Shown here: in pieces, positions 24,801 through 32,215 of the stretch | How positions within the stretch are numbered: position 1 is the stretch's first letter | How the letters are laid out: every line of letters starts with the position of its first letter | Assembly: GCF_027270315.1 (NCBI RefSeq) | Contig: NZ_CP114413.1 | Location: 6,262,001-6,326,000, forward strand | From: Streptomyces cinnabarinus | GTDB taxonomy: Bacteria > Actinomycetota > Actinomycetes > Streptomycetales > Streptomycetaceae | DNA: 64,000 bases | Reading direction: 5' to 3' | Program-made: the position numbers and the translations under genes | Notes under the pieces: model-generated | Seen by the model: the letters and a program-made list of their open reading frames with translations, nothing else | The model's database searches: none | Told to the model about the DNA's origin: nothing

Positions 24801-25049
24801 CTCCTGCCAGGTGTCGACCGAGCTCTTCACCTGGAAGCCGCCCATGACCAGGCCGACCAGCACGGGTATGAGCAGAATCGCGTTCAGCCGGGTCGGCACC
24901 CGCCAGTTGCGCGGGGAGAGACGGCCGCCGCTCGGAGCGGGCGCGGCCGTCGGCTCGGGACCGGGCACAGGGGCGGGCGCCGCTCCGCGCGGCGGCGGGG
25001 TGAAGTTGCCCCGGGCCGACGGCTCGGGACCGTTCTTGCTTCGCCTCAC
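21843..25049 (-). CDS. cvnA2: Conservon sensor histidine-kinase-like protein CvnA (NIT-HAMP-HATPase)
   Basis: 1068 residues. After a proline-rich cytoplasmic start comes TM1 (about 58-77, AILLIPVLVGLVMGGF). A long extracytoplasmic NIT-type helical sensor domain (LYNERDITAAPLLL) runs to about 365. TM2 (AFIVGAAVVVALLAAFILAG) and HAMP follow, then the dimerisation helices (NINAIFTNLSRRNQSLIEGQ) and an HATPase domain with LLAELLENATTFSSP, EIHDKGIGLT and GLFVVGRLSDRHG. The usual phosphoacceptor H-box is replaced by RRNQSLI, typical of nitrate-sensor-like CvnA proteins. A Tyr/Gln/Pro-rich linker (about 700-1000) leads to a conserved C-terminal tail shared with CvnA1 (GGVTSSGLPRRVPKANLV, VSRAPEDVRGRLSNLRRG). 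Confidence 0.92.
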   Translation of the reverse strand: MRRSKNGPEPSARGNFTPPPRGAAPAPVPGPEPTAAPAPSGGRLSPRNWRVPTRLNAILLIPVLVGLVMGGFQVKSSVDTWQEAEDAENTARLVRASLNYADALYNERDITAAPLLLNKDKDVVTDARKQTDDAADAFDEAAQTMPETAGLERRLTLFRKAEPKLQTLRDRAYTTKLTGVETEEGYVEVAHPLTEFANELGLGTGNITSYGRTVYAMELTKAALSLQRSIGMHLLVQPGPGNGSFTSQKVALSSYAYLEGIAVQEYIGGGTEADEQKLKDAKTDILTKGAALAKQAKAENPDYVSPPEDPTDMVRAVAGLKTTDPTERLGLAQKGVTAENWWAVNTLKYDAYRQIESDMADTAVNEAAKIADDAKRDAFIVGAAVVVALLAAFILAGMVARQMSRSMRQLRNAAFGIAEQRLPMLVDQLSRTDPGRVDTRVAPIPITTTDEIGEVARAFDQVHREAVRLAAEQALLRGNINAIFTNLSRRNQSLIEGQLTLITDLENNEADPDQLENLFRLDHLATRMRRNGENLLVLAGEEPGRRWDQPVPLVDVLRAASSEVEQYERIELSGVPEAEIHGRAVTDLVHLLAELLENATTFSSPQTKVRVTATRLPDGRVMVEIHDKGIGLTAEDFADINHKLANPPTVDAAISQRMGLFVVGRLSDRHGIRVQLRPSGEQAGTTSLVMLPDAITHGGGGETAPMQDEFTVSQIIPEQHFQGEDFSNRQPMRTAAELGFDDSRYEVPDDIRDLDPVGRSLMREERRAALEAQTHGQPPALEGPEEGAYDEYAGQRGYDNAGTNGHGGFPEQQGAYDPQTAYDEPQQPAYEEQYYAPNGGLPQNDTFQSGGGYPEPGYAEPVQEEPSAAHAPAPESFPAFEERRYQDDWPQQDDFRGNYPDQYAPEPEPVQGADTNERDRVGFERPGPATSAPHALTDAGLPRRGSTASGSNGARPTKQETPAPADNPPGESGWRSANDDRWQQASALRKPKAGGVTSSGLPRRVPKANLVEGAAEATPQGGPQVSRAPEDVRGRLSNLRRGVQRGRSAGSETNGQGFNPDSTYNQER

Positions 25050-25426
25050 TCGACCAACAACCTTCCGGCGGTCGGCACCTACGTTGTGCCGCAGTGTCTC
25101 AGGCCCAGTACGTCATCGACTCGTGAGTACGTCATTGACTATTGGGCAGTTCAGGCATTCCAGCACGTGGACCTGCGCACTTCCAAACACTGGAAAGCGC
25201 TGTTTCCACGTGATGTAAGCCCCAGATAAAACGGGCAAAAAGAGCGAGCCCCGCCAAAAGGCGGGGCCTTCGTGCGCGCAGCGAGACCGGATGACCGCGA
25301 CGCGTGGCGGTACCACCCGATTCCTCTGCCGAAACGTTATGAACACCGAAGCCGACCGTGTCAAAGGCCACAGCCGGCTCCGGGACATCTACGACAGCCG
25401 CCGTACGCGGCCGCCGATCCGCCTGC
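25050..25426 (-). promoter_or_regulatory. Inter-conservon region with cvnA2 promoter elements
   Basis: 377 bp without a gene. On the plus strand, AGTACGTCATCGACT (25107-25121) and AGTACGTCATTGACT (25126-25140) form a direct repeat with a 19-bp period. Further upstream of cvnA2 are TTCCA AACAC TGGAA (25181-25195), TGGAAA GCGCTG TTTCCA (25191-25208) and two CACGTG hexamers (25164-25169, 25207-25212). The conservon 1 terminator lies at 25248-25267. These could be operators for the second operon. Confidence 0.5.
25248..25267 (-). terminator. Terminator of conservon 1
   Basis: GCCCCGCC pairs with GGCGGGGC around AAAA. On the minus strand the stem is followed by TCGCTCTTTTTG, a T-rich tail, so it points away from cvnD1 and ends the first operon before cvnA2. 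Confidence 0.85.
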
Positions 25427-26002
25427 CTACCTCAAGCGTGCCATCAGGGCGTGCTCGACCAGCGTGATCAGCGCACTCTTGGCATCGGAGCGGTGCCGGG
25501 CGTCCGTCGTGATGATGGGGGTGTCGGGCCCGATCTGCAGGGCCTCACGCACCTCCTCGGGCGCGTACGGCTGGTGCCCGTCGAAGCCGTTGAGGGCCAC
25601 GACGAACGGCAGGCCGCTGTTCTCGAAGTAGTCGACGGCCGGGAAGCAGTCGGCGAGGCGCCGGGTGTCGACGAGGACGACGGCGCCGATGGCGCCGCGC
25701 ACCAGGTCGTCCCACATGAACCAGAAGCGGTCCTGGCCGGGCGTACCGAAGAGGTACAGGATCAGGTCCTGGTCCAGGGTGATACGTCCGAAGTCCATGG
25801 CGACCGTGGTGGTCGTCTTGTCCCCGGTGTGGGTGAGGTCGTCGATGCCCGCGCTCGCGGACGTCATGACAGCCTCCGTGCGCAGCGGGTTGATCTCGGA
25901 GACGGCGCCGACGAACGTCGTCTTGCCGACGCCGAAGCCGCCCGCCACCACGATCTTCGCGGAGGTGGTCGCCCGGCCTCCGTCAGAGCTTGCGAAGTCC
26001 AC
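25427..26002 (-). CDS. cvnD1: Conservon GTPase CvnD (first conservon)
   Basis: 191 residues. It has the same Ras-like layout as CvnD2: P-loop GGFGVGKTTF, DFGRITLDQDLILYLFGTPGQDRFWFMWDD, and ALNGFDG as the base-recognition motif. It differs from CvnD2 only in the first dozen residues and about six scattered positions (for example HQPYAPEE versus SQPYNPDE). It overlaps cvnC1 by 20 nt, exactly as in the second operon, showing that both operons share a common ancestral junction. By analogy with studied conservons it would cycle between GDP and GTP at the membrane with CvnA1/B1/C1. Given the similarity, cross-talk between the two operons is likely. Confidence 0.94.
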   Translation of the reverse strand: MDFASSDGGRATTSAKIVVAGGFGVGKTTFVGAVSEINPLRTEAVMTSASAGIDDLTHTGDKTTTTVAMDFGRITLDQDLILYLFGTPGQDRFWFMWDDLVRGAIGAVVLVDTRRLADCFPAVDYFENSGLPFVVALNGFDGHQPYAPEEVREALQIGPDTPIITTDARHRSDAKSALITLVEHALMARLR

Positions 26003-26381
26003 TGAGCACCCTTTCGAGCAGCGTCACATCCGGAGCGCCGCCGTTGTTCTCGTCGCCGCCCGGCTGGTGAATGGCGACAAGCCCGGCCTCCGCCAAGTCG
26101 GCGACGAGGATCCGGGCCACACCGAGAGGCATCGACAGCAGCGCCGAGACCTCGGCGACCGACTTGACCTCACGGCACAGATGGCAGATGCGCTGGTGCT
26201 CCGGGAGCAGCCCCATGAGCGCTGCCGGGTCGGCCGTGGTGCTGATCAGGGCCTCGATGGCCAGCTGGTAGCGCGGCCGGGTCCGGCCGCCGGTCATCGC
26301 ATACGGACGTACCAGCGGCTGGTCGCCCTCATCCTCGTACGGCTCCGCGTACGGATCATGAGAGGCGTTGGGCGGGGTCAT
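25983..26381 (-). CDS. cvnC1: Conservon protein CvnC (DUF742)
   Basis: 132 residues from ATG 26381, with GGAGG 5-6 nt upstream. A short acidic N-terminus (DPYAEPYEDEGDQ) precedes the DUF742 domain: PLVRPYAMTGGRTRPRYQL, LLPEHQRICHLCREVKS, LLSMPLGVARILVADLAEAG and PDVTLLERVLSGLRKL. It lacks the 60-residue disordered extension of CvnC2, which is the main difference between the two conservons outside CvnA. The stop lies inside cvnD1 (20-nt overlap). The role is inferred from family membership: an adaptor between the sensor kinase and the GTPase. Confidence 0.93.
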   Translation of the reverse strand: MTPPNASHDPYAEPYEDEGDQPLVRPYAMTGGRTRPRYQLAIEALISTTADPAALMGLLPEHQRICHLCREVKSVAEVSALLSMPLGVARILVADLAEAGLVAIHQPGGDENNGGAPDVTLLERVLSGLRKL

Positions 26382-26492
26382 GAATCCTCCGGGCGGGACA
26401 GCAGTTGGTCAGTCGTGCCGTCTGAACGGGGCCGGTGGGGGGACTGTGTCGGCCTGACGGTGATTTGGTGAGGCGGGTGGATCCGAGGTGGG

Positions 26493-26915
26493 TCAGTGGA
26501 GCAGACTGCCTTGCAGCTCGGCACGGAGATCGGGCGTGAGCACCGCACCCGCCCGGTCGACCAGCAGCGCCATCTCGTAGCCGACGAGGCCGATGTCGCA
26601 CTCGGGGTGTGCGAGCACGGCCAGGGACGAGCCGTCGGAGACGGACATGAGGAAAAGGAATCCTCGCTCCATCTCCACAACCGTCTGGGCCACGTTGCCG
26701 CCCTCGAAGATCCGGGAGGCACCGGCGGTCAGCGAGGTCAGTCCGGACGCGACGGCCGCCAGCTGGTCGGCACGGTCGCGCGGGAAACCCTCCGACATCG
26801 CCAGCAGGAGACCGTCGGCGGACACGACGACGGTGTGGGACACCCCGGGGGTGTTGTCCACGAAGTTGGTGATCAACCAGTTGAGGTTCTGTGCCGCCTG
26901 GCTCATCTGACTCAA
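26493..26915 (-). CDS. cvnB1: Conservon protein CvnB (roadblock/LC7)
   Basis: 140 residues starting at TTG 26915, which directly follows the cvnA1 stop (TAGTTG) and has GGAG about 8 nt upstream; it begins MSQMSQAAQNL. A single Roadblock/LC7 domain is present: NLNWLITNFVDNTPGVSH, VVSADGLLLAMSEGFPRDR and LAVLAHPECDIGLVGYEMAL. It is nearly identical to CvnB2; the differences are a handful of conservative changes and a Cys in PECDIG. In conservons CvnB is expected to act on CvnD. A gap of 111 nt separates it from cvnC1. Confidence 0.94.
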   Translation of the reverse strand: MSQMSQAAQNLNWLITNFVDNTPGVSHTVVVSADGLLLAMSEGFPRDRADQLAAVASGLTSLTAGASRIFEGGNVAQTVVEMERGFLFLMSVSDGSSLAVLAHPECDIGLVGYEMALLVDRAGAVLTPDLRAELQGSLLH

Positions 26916-29900
26916 CTAACGCTCCTGCTGGTGAGTGGGGCTCGGGAAGCTGCCGGTCTGACCGTTGCCGGCCTGACGACCCTGCGCGATACCCCGACGG
27001 AGATTGGTCAGCCGACCGCGTACGTCATCAGGCGCACGCGAGACCTGCGGACCGGCTTGGTGCTGTTGCTGCTGAGCCGTGCCCGGGACGAGGTTCGCCC
27101 TGGGTACCCGCTTGGGCAGGCCGGAGGTGGTCACCCCGCCCGCGGCCGGCTGGCGGACCCGCTCCGCCTGCCGGACGAGGTCGTCGTTCGGCGAGCTGCG
27201 CCAGGTGCCGGTGGCGGCCGGGCGCTGCGGAGCGGGCGGAGTGTGGGGGGCCTGGGACTGCGGTGCCTGGGCCGGAGCGGGCGCCGAGCCGTTGGGCTGC
27301 TGCCCGTGGCCCTGCTGTGCCTGCTGCTGGCCGTGGAACCAGTTGGTCTCCAGGGTGTCGTACAGCGGTGTCCGTCCGTCACCGGGTCCGGCCGGCGGCA
27401 GCGCCTCGGGCTCGGGACGGGTCGGGCGGGCCTGCGGACGCGGCGGAGCCGGCGGCCGCGGGGGGCTGTAGTCGGCCGGGCCGCCCGCCTGGGGCCGCTC
27501 GAACTGGCCCGTGGTGGACGGGTTCTGCTGCCCCGGCAGCGAGTGCTGCCCGGTCGAGCTGCTGTCGTAGCCCTGCGCCGAGCCGTTGTTGTAGCCCTGC
27601 GGAGCCGGGAACTGCCCCGTGGACTGGTTGCCCGCCGGGCCGTAGAGGTCCGGGCGGGCGTACTCGCCCGTCTGCTGACCCTGCGGAACGTTCGGCCGCT
27701 GGTACTGGCCGGTGTTCTGCGGGGAGTCGTACGACGGGGCCTGGCGGCCGTCGCCGCGCGGGACCGCGGGCATCTCGGCCGTCGTGGCCGGACCCTGACG
27801 GTCGTCGATCCGCGGCATCCGTGAGGTCTGCGCCGGGTCCTGCTCGTCATGGCCGCGCGGGGTGTCCAGCGCGGCGCGCGGCACCGGCGGCTGGGCGTTC
27901 TCGTCGCTCCAGCTCGGCGTGCGCGGCTGACCGGCACCGGTACCCGGCAGTTCGGCCCGGGGGCCACGGCGGGTGCCCGGCAGCTGCGGCCGACGGCTGC
28001 GCCGGCCACCGCCCTGCTCGGCCTTGCTGTTCGCGGACTGCTGCGGGGCGGGCGGCGTGGGACGGCCGCCACCGAAGGCGTCCTGGCCCTGGGCCGAGGA
28101 TGCCGTGGGACGCCCACCGAAGGCGTCCGCGGCACCGGAGCCCGCGGCCTGGAGGCCCTGCGGCGCGCCGGGCGCCTGCCCGAAGCCCGAGGGGGACTGC
28201 GAAGCCTGCCGGCCCTGCGGGGACCCGGCCGGAGCCTGCGGTCCACGCGGGGCGCCGGGACGGCCGCCGGAATCACGGCCGGGCAGCGCGGCGCGCGGTC
28301 CCTGACCGGCACCGAGCAGACCGCCCGAGGCACCACCGGCACCGAGAGCACCCGCGCTCGGCGAACCGGCACCCATGGCACCGCCCTGCCGACGCGCGGC
28401 GGCGGCACCGGCGGCGGCCTGCGCGGCGGCGGGACCGCCGGAGGACGGACCGCCCTGGCCGGGCTTGCCCGGAGCGGGCTTCCTGCCGCCCTGGGCGACG
28501 TCGACGGGGAGCATGACCAGCGCGGTGGTACCGCCCGAGTCGGACGGGCGCAGCTGGATGCGGATGCCGTGCCGCTGGGACAGACGACCGACCACGAACA
28601 GACCCATGCGGCGGGACACCGAGACGTCCACGGTGGGCGGCGAGGCGAGCCGCTCGTTGATCGCCGCGAGGTCCTCGGGGGAGAGGCCGATACCGGTGTC
28701 GTGGATCTCGATCAGGACGCGGCCGTCGGGCAGCGCGTGACCGGTGACCTTGACCTTGGTCTGCGGGGAGGAGAACGAGGTCGCGTTCTCCAGCAGCTCG
28801 GCGAGCAGGTGCACGAGGTCGTTGACCACTCGGCCGGCCACTTCGGTGGTCGGCACCGAGGCCAGCTCGATGCGCTCGTACTGCTCCACTTCGGACGCGG
28901 CGGCGCGGAGCACGTCGACCAGCGGGACCGGACGGGTCCAGCGGCGGCCGGGCTCTTCACCGGCGAGAACGAGGAGGTTCTCACCGTTACGGCGCATGCG
29001 GGTGGCGAGGTGGTCGAGCTTGAACAGCGAGGACAGCTGGTCCGGGTCGGCCTCGCGGGACTCCAGTTCGGAGATCAGCGACAGCTGACGCTGGATAAGA
29101 CCCTGGGAGCGGCGCGAGAGGTTGGTGAACATCGCGTTGACGTTGCCCCGGAGAAGGGCCTGCTCGGCGGCGAGGCGGACGGCCTCGCGGTGCACGTCGT
29201 CGAAGGCCGCGGCCACTCGGCCGATCTCGTCCCGGGAGTGCACACCGACCGACTCCACGGACGTGTCGACGTCCTGCGGGTCGGACTCGGACAGCTGCTT
29301 GACCAGCTCGGGCAGTCGGTCGGCGGCGACCTTGGTGGCGGTCTCCTCCAGGCGGCGCAGCGAGCGGATCATGGAGCGGGCCACGACGAAGGCGCCGACC
29401 AGGGACACACCGAGCACGAGCAGGATCAGCGCACCGGAGATGATCGCGTCGCGCTCGGACTCGTTGCGCAGCTCGCGGGCCTTCTGCTCCATCTGCTCCA
29501 GGAGCGTGCGCTCGATGTTGCCCATCTGCTCGATCTTGATCGAGCTGTCGTCCACCCAGTCCTTGTACGATCGCCGGTCCACCGTGGCCAGACCACTGGT
29601 GATGGCGCGGTCGCCATAGGTGTCGGACGCCTGGATCGTGGAGTTGCCCTCCTCGACCGGCTTGAGCAGCTCGGCGGCGCCCTCACCGCCGTAGATCGCC
29701 TTGAAGCTGGCGAGTTCGGAGGTCTGGCTGGCCAGCGCCGACTGGGCATAGAGCCGGTCATTGTCCGAGAGGTCGCCGGTGGCCTTGGTGTTCACCGGCA
29801 GGGCCGCGGCGAGCACCGCGCGCTGGATCGAGGCGTACTCCTTGGCGGAGGAGAAGGCCGCGAGCGCGCGGGTGCGCTGGATCATGTCGGGGTTGCTGGT

Positions 29901-30611
29901 CGCCTCGGCCATGTCCTGGGAGAGGTCCAGCAGGTGCTCGATCAGCCGGTGGTAGGCCTCGACCGTCTGCGTGGAGTTGCCCTCGGCCTGGTAGGCGTCA
30001 CGGCGGATGCCGCTGAGCGTGCGCAGGTCACGGACGACACCGACGAGGGTGTCGTGGACGCCCTGGAGGTTGCCGTCGGAGGTGTCGACCTCCTCGGCGG
30101 ACTCGATGAAGTTCTCGCGCAGCCGGTCGGTCTTGTCGGTGTAGCCCTTGACCGTGTAGCCGGTCGACTTCTCGCCGTGCGCCAGCGGACCCGCGGACTG
30201 GTCGCGCTCCTCCTGGAGCGCCGCCGCCAGCTCGGTGGCCTGCTTGGTCATGTCCGTCAGCAGCTTCATGTTGTCGAGCTGCTGCATGTCGTCCATGGAG
30301 TCGCTGATACGCAGAGCGCCCAGCGAGGTGGCCGCGACCACGGGGAGAGCGAGCAGCGACACCAGGCGCGTGGAGATACGCCAGTTGCGCAGGGCTATTC
30401 GCGGACCCGGGTTGGTCGGACCCTTGGGCGGCTTGACCGCCGGGCTCGTGGGGCTCGCCGGACCCGAGGCGGCCGTGGCGCCGTCAGCGGACGCGGCCGA
30501 GCCCGGGTTCTGGGCGTGCTGGGGCGAGGGACTGCCGGCATTGGGGCCAGTCCCGCCGTGCAGCTCCGGCTCCGCCGAAGCACTGCCATCCCTCTTGAAT
30601 CGTCCCTGCAC
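26916..30611 (-). CDS. cvnA1: Conservon sensor histidine-kinase-like protein CvnA (NIT-HAMP-HATPase)
   Basis: 1231 residues from GTG 30611. A Gly/Ala/Pro-rich N-terminus leads to TM1 (about 83-102, LVSLLALPVVAATSLGAL). A NIT sensor domain follows (LAAALQEERDQSAGPLAHGE, the nitrate/nitrite-sensing signature region), then TM2 (about 385-407, AIISGALILLVLGVSLVGAF) with HAMP. Next are the coiled dimerisation helices (NVNAMFTNLSRRSQGLIQRQ) and the HATPase domain (LLAELLENATSFSSP, EIHDTGIGLS, GLFVVGRLSQRHG). About 480 residues of low-complexity Pro/Gln/Gly/Ala linker follow. The protein ends with the tail shared with CvnA2 (GGVTTSGLPKRVPRANLV, VSRAPDDVRGRLTNLRRG). It is the promoter-proximal gene of conservon 1, with a long upstream region. 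Confidence 0.92.
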   Translation of the reverse strand: MQGRFKRDGSASAEPELHGGTGPNAGSPSPQHAQNPGSAASADGATAASGPASPTSPAVKPPKGPTNPGPRIALRNWRISTRLVSLLALPVVAATSLGALRISDSMDDMQQLDNMKLLTDMTKQATELAAALQEERDQSAGPLAHGEKSTGYTVKGYTDKTDRLRENFIESAEEVDTSDGNLQGVHDTLVGVVRDLRTLSGIRRDAYQAEGNSTQTVEAYHRLIEHLLDLSQDMAEATSNPDMIQRTRALAAFSSAKEYASIQRAVLAAALPVNTKATGDLSDNDRLYAQSALASQTSELASFKAIYGGEGAAELLKPVEEGNSTIQASDTYGDRAITSGLATVDRRSYKDWVDDSSIKIEQMGNIERTLLEQMEQKARELRNESERDAIISGALILLVLGVSLVGAFVVARSMIRSLRRLEETATKVAADRLPELVKQLSESDPQDVDTSVESVGVHSRDEIGRVAAAFDDVHREAVRLAAEQALLRGNVNAMFTNLSRRSQGLIQRQLSLISELESREADPDQLSSLFKLDHLATRMRRNGENLLVLAGEEPGRRWTRPVPLVDVLRAAASEVEQYERIELASVPTTEVAGRVVNDLVHLLAELLENATSFSSPQTKVKVTGHALPDGRVLIEIHDTGIGLSPEDLAAINERLASPPTVDVSVSRRMGLFVVGRLSQRHGIRIQLRPSDSGGTTALVMLPVDVAQGGRKPAPGKPGQGGPSSGGPAAAQAAAGAAAARRQGGAMGAGSPSAGALGAGGASGGLLGAGQGPRAALPGRDSGGRPGAPRGPQAPAGSPQGRQASQSPSGFGQAPGAPQGLQAAGSGAADAFGGRPTASSAQGQDAFGGGRPTPPAPQQSANSKAEQGGGRRSRRPQLPGTRRGPRAELPGTGAGQPRTPSWSDENAQPPVPRAALDTPRGHDEQDPAQTSRMPRIDDRQGPATTAEMPAVPRGDGRQAPSYDSPQNTGQYQRPNVPQGQQTGEYARPDLYGPAGNQSTGQFPAPQGYNNGSAQGYDSSSTGQHSLPGQQNPSTTGQFERPQAGGPADYSPPRPPAPPRPQARPTRPEPEALPPAGPGDGRTPLYDTLETNWFHGQQQAQQGHGQQPNGSAPAPAQAPQSQAPHTPPAPQRPAATGTWRSSPNDDLVRQAERVRQPAAGGVTTSGLPKRVPRANLVPGTAQQQQHQAGPQVSRAPDDVRGRLTNLRRGIAQGRQAGNGQTGSFPSPTHQQER

Positions 30612-31178
30612 TAGCGTCGCAACCTCTGGACCAGGCCCCCTCCGAATGAACGGACAGGACGGTGTCGGCGTATTAGGAGACGTCCTGAATTACGTCCCCT
30701 GATGGTCGTGAGTGACCGGCGCTGGCTCCCCCTTCCGCCGCCACTCGGCGCTGTTGCGCCCTGCGCGCCGGTACGAACCTGCGGCGGTCCGTGGAATTCC
30801 AGCACAGTGCAGGATCTCCAACAAGGGCCGTGGACCGAGCCGTGACCTACGTGACACCTTGTGAGTGCCGAGTCACCCGACGTAGAAAGTGATCCACCCT
30901 ATAACGGACTTATTGGAGCGAGTTGCTTAGGGGCGGGGGGTGTCCCAGTCCTCATGATCAGGAGCGGAATGAGGGCTTCAGGTCGCTAATGTCCGTTTCG
31001 TTAGGGTGGGTTGTGGGCCTGATTTGACCGGTTTATGTCCGAGCCCGTGAGCAAACTCACACGCAGATCATGGGGTCTTCACGACTTTCCCTGGGAAACG
31101 GATGTTTAGCCTGGCGCTTTACAAGAGGGCGCGATCTGCCAACTCTCCGACCGCACACGAACAGGGCTGCGTACAACC
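30612..31178. other. Long intergenic region upstream of cvnA1
   Basis: 567 bp with no convincing gene, less GC-rich than its surroundings. It contains GTGAG CAAA CTCAC (31047-31060, perfect inverted repeat), GTGAC...GTCAC arms around 30850-30875, and AT-rich patches (CCTATAACGGACTTATTGG, near 30897-30915). It probably holds the cvnA1 promoter on the minus strand and the promoter of the small downstream gene. I see no rRNA, tRNA or known riboswitch in it. Confidence 0.45.
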
Positions 31179-31367
31179 GTGAAGACGACGATGATGATCC
31201 GCACCATAGCCAACCCGCGGCGCACCACGCTGGCCCACCTTGACGGCGCCGACGACCTGCGCACCCCGGAGCGGCCGGAGTACTCCGTCGACGTCCCGGC
31301 CCAGACGGCCAACCCCCGCCGCACGGTCCTGGACGAGATGCCCCTCGCCGCCACCGCCGCGGAGTAA
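31179..31367 (+). CDS. Small protein with a duplicated ANPRRT motif
   Basis: 62 residues from GTG 31179; an ATG at 31191 is an alternative, and no strong ribosome-binding site is visible for either. The codon pattern shows high third-position GC, supporting real coding. The sequence is soluble and mixed-charge. It contains IANPRRTTLAHLD near the start and TANPRRTVLDEMP near the end, so the core A-N-P-R-R-T is repeated about 35 residues apart. I do not recognise a family. It is isolated between the cvnA1 upstream region and the FAH-family gene, which starts 72 nt later. It could be a small conserved regulator or a processed peptide; nothing in the neighbourhood encodes a peptide-modifying enzyme. 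Confidence 0.55.
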   Translation: MKTTMMIRTIANPRRTTLAHLDGADDLRTPERPEYSVDVPAQTANPRRTVLDEMPLAATAAE

Positions 31368-31438
31368 TCCCGCGCGGTGCGCCGCCCCTGCCGCGTTAGC
31401 CTGGAGCGTCAGACGTTCAGCCGCTCAAAAGGGGCCTC

Positions 31439-32215
31439 GTGCGCATCGCCAGATTCTCCATCGACGGGAACGTCGCCTTCGGCGCGGTCGAGGGCGACAA
31501 GCCTGATGAACTCGTCCTCGACATCATCAAGGGCATCCCGTTCGCGGAATTCGAGCTCTCCGGTACCAAGGTCCCGCTGAGCAAGGTGCGGCTGCTGCCC
31601 CCGGTGCTCCCCAACAAGGTCGTGGCCTTCGGCCGCAACTACGCCGAGCACGCGAAGGAACTGGGCAACGAGGTCCCGGACGCGCCCTTCGCCTTCTTCA
31701 AGCCGTCGACCTCCGTGATCGGCCCCGGCGACGAGATCCAGTACCCCTCCTTCTCCGAGGAACTGCACCACGAGGCCGAGCTGGCCGTGGTGATCGGCCG
31801 GATGTGCCGCGAGGTCCCGCGCGACCGCGTCAAGGACGTGATCCTCGGCTACACCTGCGCCAACGACATCACCGCCCGCGACGTACAGCGGCGCGAGAAG
31901 CAGTGGGCCCGGGCCAAGGGCTTCGACACCTCCTGCCCGCTGGGCCCCTGGGTGGAGACCGACCTGGACCCCTCCGACCTGACCATCCAGCTCACGGTCG
32001 ACGGACAGCAGCGGCAGCTCGGCCGCACCAGCGAGATGATCCACCCGATCGAGGACCTGATCGTCAACATCACCGAGGCCATGACGCTGCTCCCCGGCGA
32101 CGTGATCCTCACGGGCACCCCCGCCGGGGTCGGCCCCCTGGCTGTCGGCGACGAGGTCTCCGTCAGCATCGAAGGCATCGGCACTCTCACCAACAAGGTT
32201 GTCAAGCGTGGCTAG
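31439..32215 (+). CDS. Fumarylacetoacetate hydrolase (FAH) family protein
   Basis: 258 residues from GTG 31439, with AAAAGGGG about 5 nt upstream. The FAH fold uses a divalent metal to cleave C-C bonds in beta-diketo acids, or isomerises or decarboxylates them. Visible signatures are FGRNYAEHAKELG, FFKPSTSVIGPGD, the metal-binding HHEAELAVVIG, the DITARDVQR loop, KGFDTSCPLGPW, and the C-terminal LTGTPAGVGPL. Size and motifs fit acylpyruvase/2-hydroxyhepta-2,4-diene-1,7-dioate isomerase-like members. The substrate cannot be fixed. The gene overlaps gltX by 8 nt, an arrangement I recall as conserved in Streptomyces, although no metabolic link to glutamyl-tRNA synthesis is evident. Confidence 0.9.
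   Translation: MRIARFSIDGNVAFGAVEGDKPDELVLDIIKGIPFAEFELSGTKVPLSKVRLLPPVLPNKVVAFGRNYAEHAKELGNEVPDAPFAFFKPSTSVIGPGDEIQYPSFSEELHHEAELAVVIGRMCREVPRDRVKDVILGYTCANDITARDVQRREKQWARAKGFDTSCPLGPWVETDLDPSDLTIQLTVDGQQRQLGRTSEMIHPIEDLIVNITEAMTLLPGDVILTGTPAGVGPLAVGDEVSVSIEGIGTLTNKVVKRG

Noticed and set aside
27849..30614. A 921-codon plus-strand frame across cvnA1
   Set aside because: It mirrors the conserved minus-strand cvnA1. Its composition is that of an antisense shadow and it has no ribosome-binding site.
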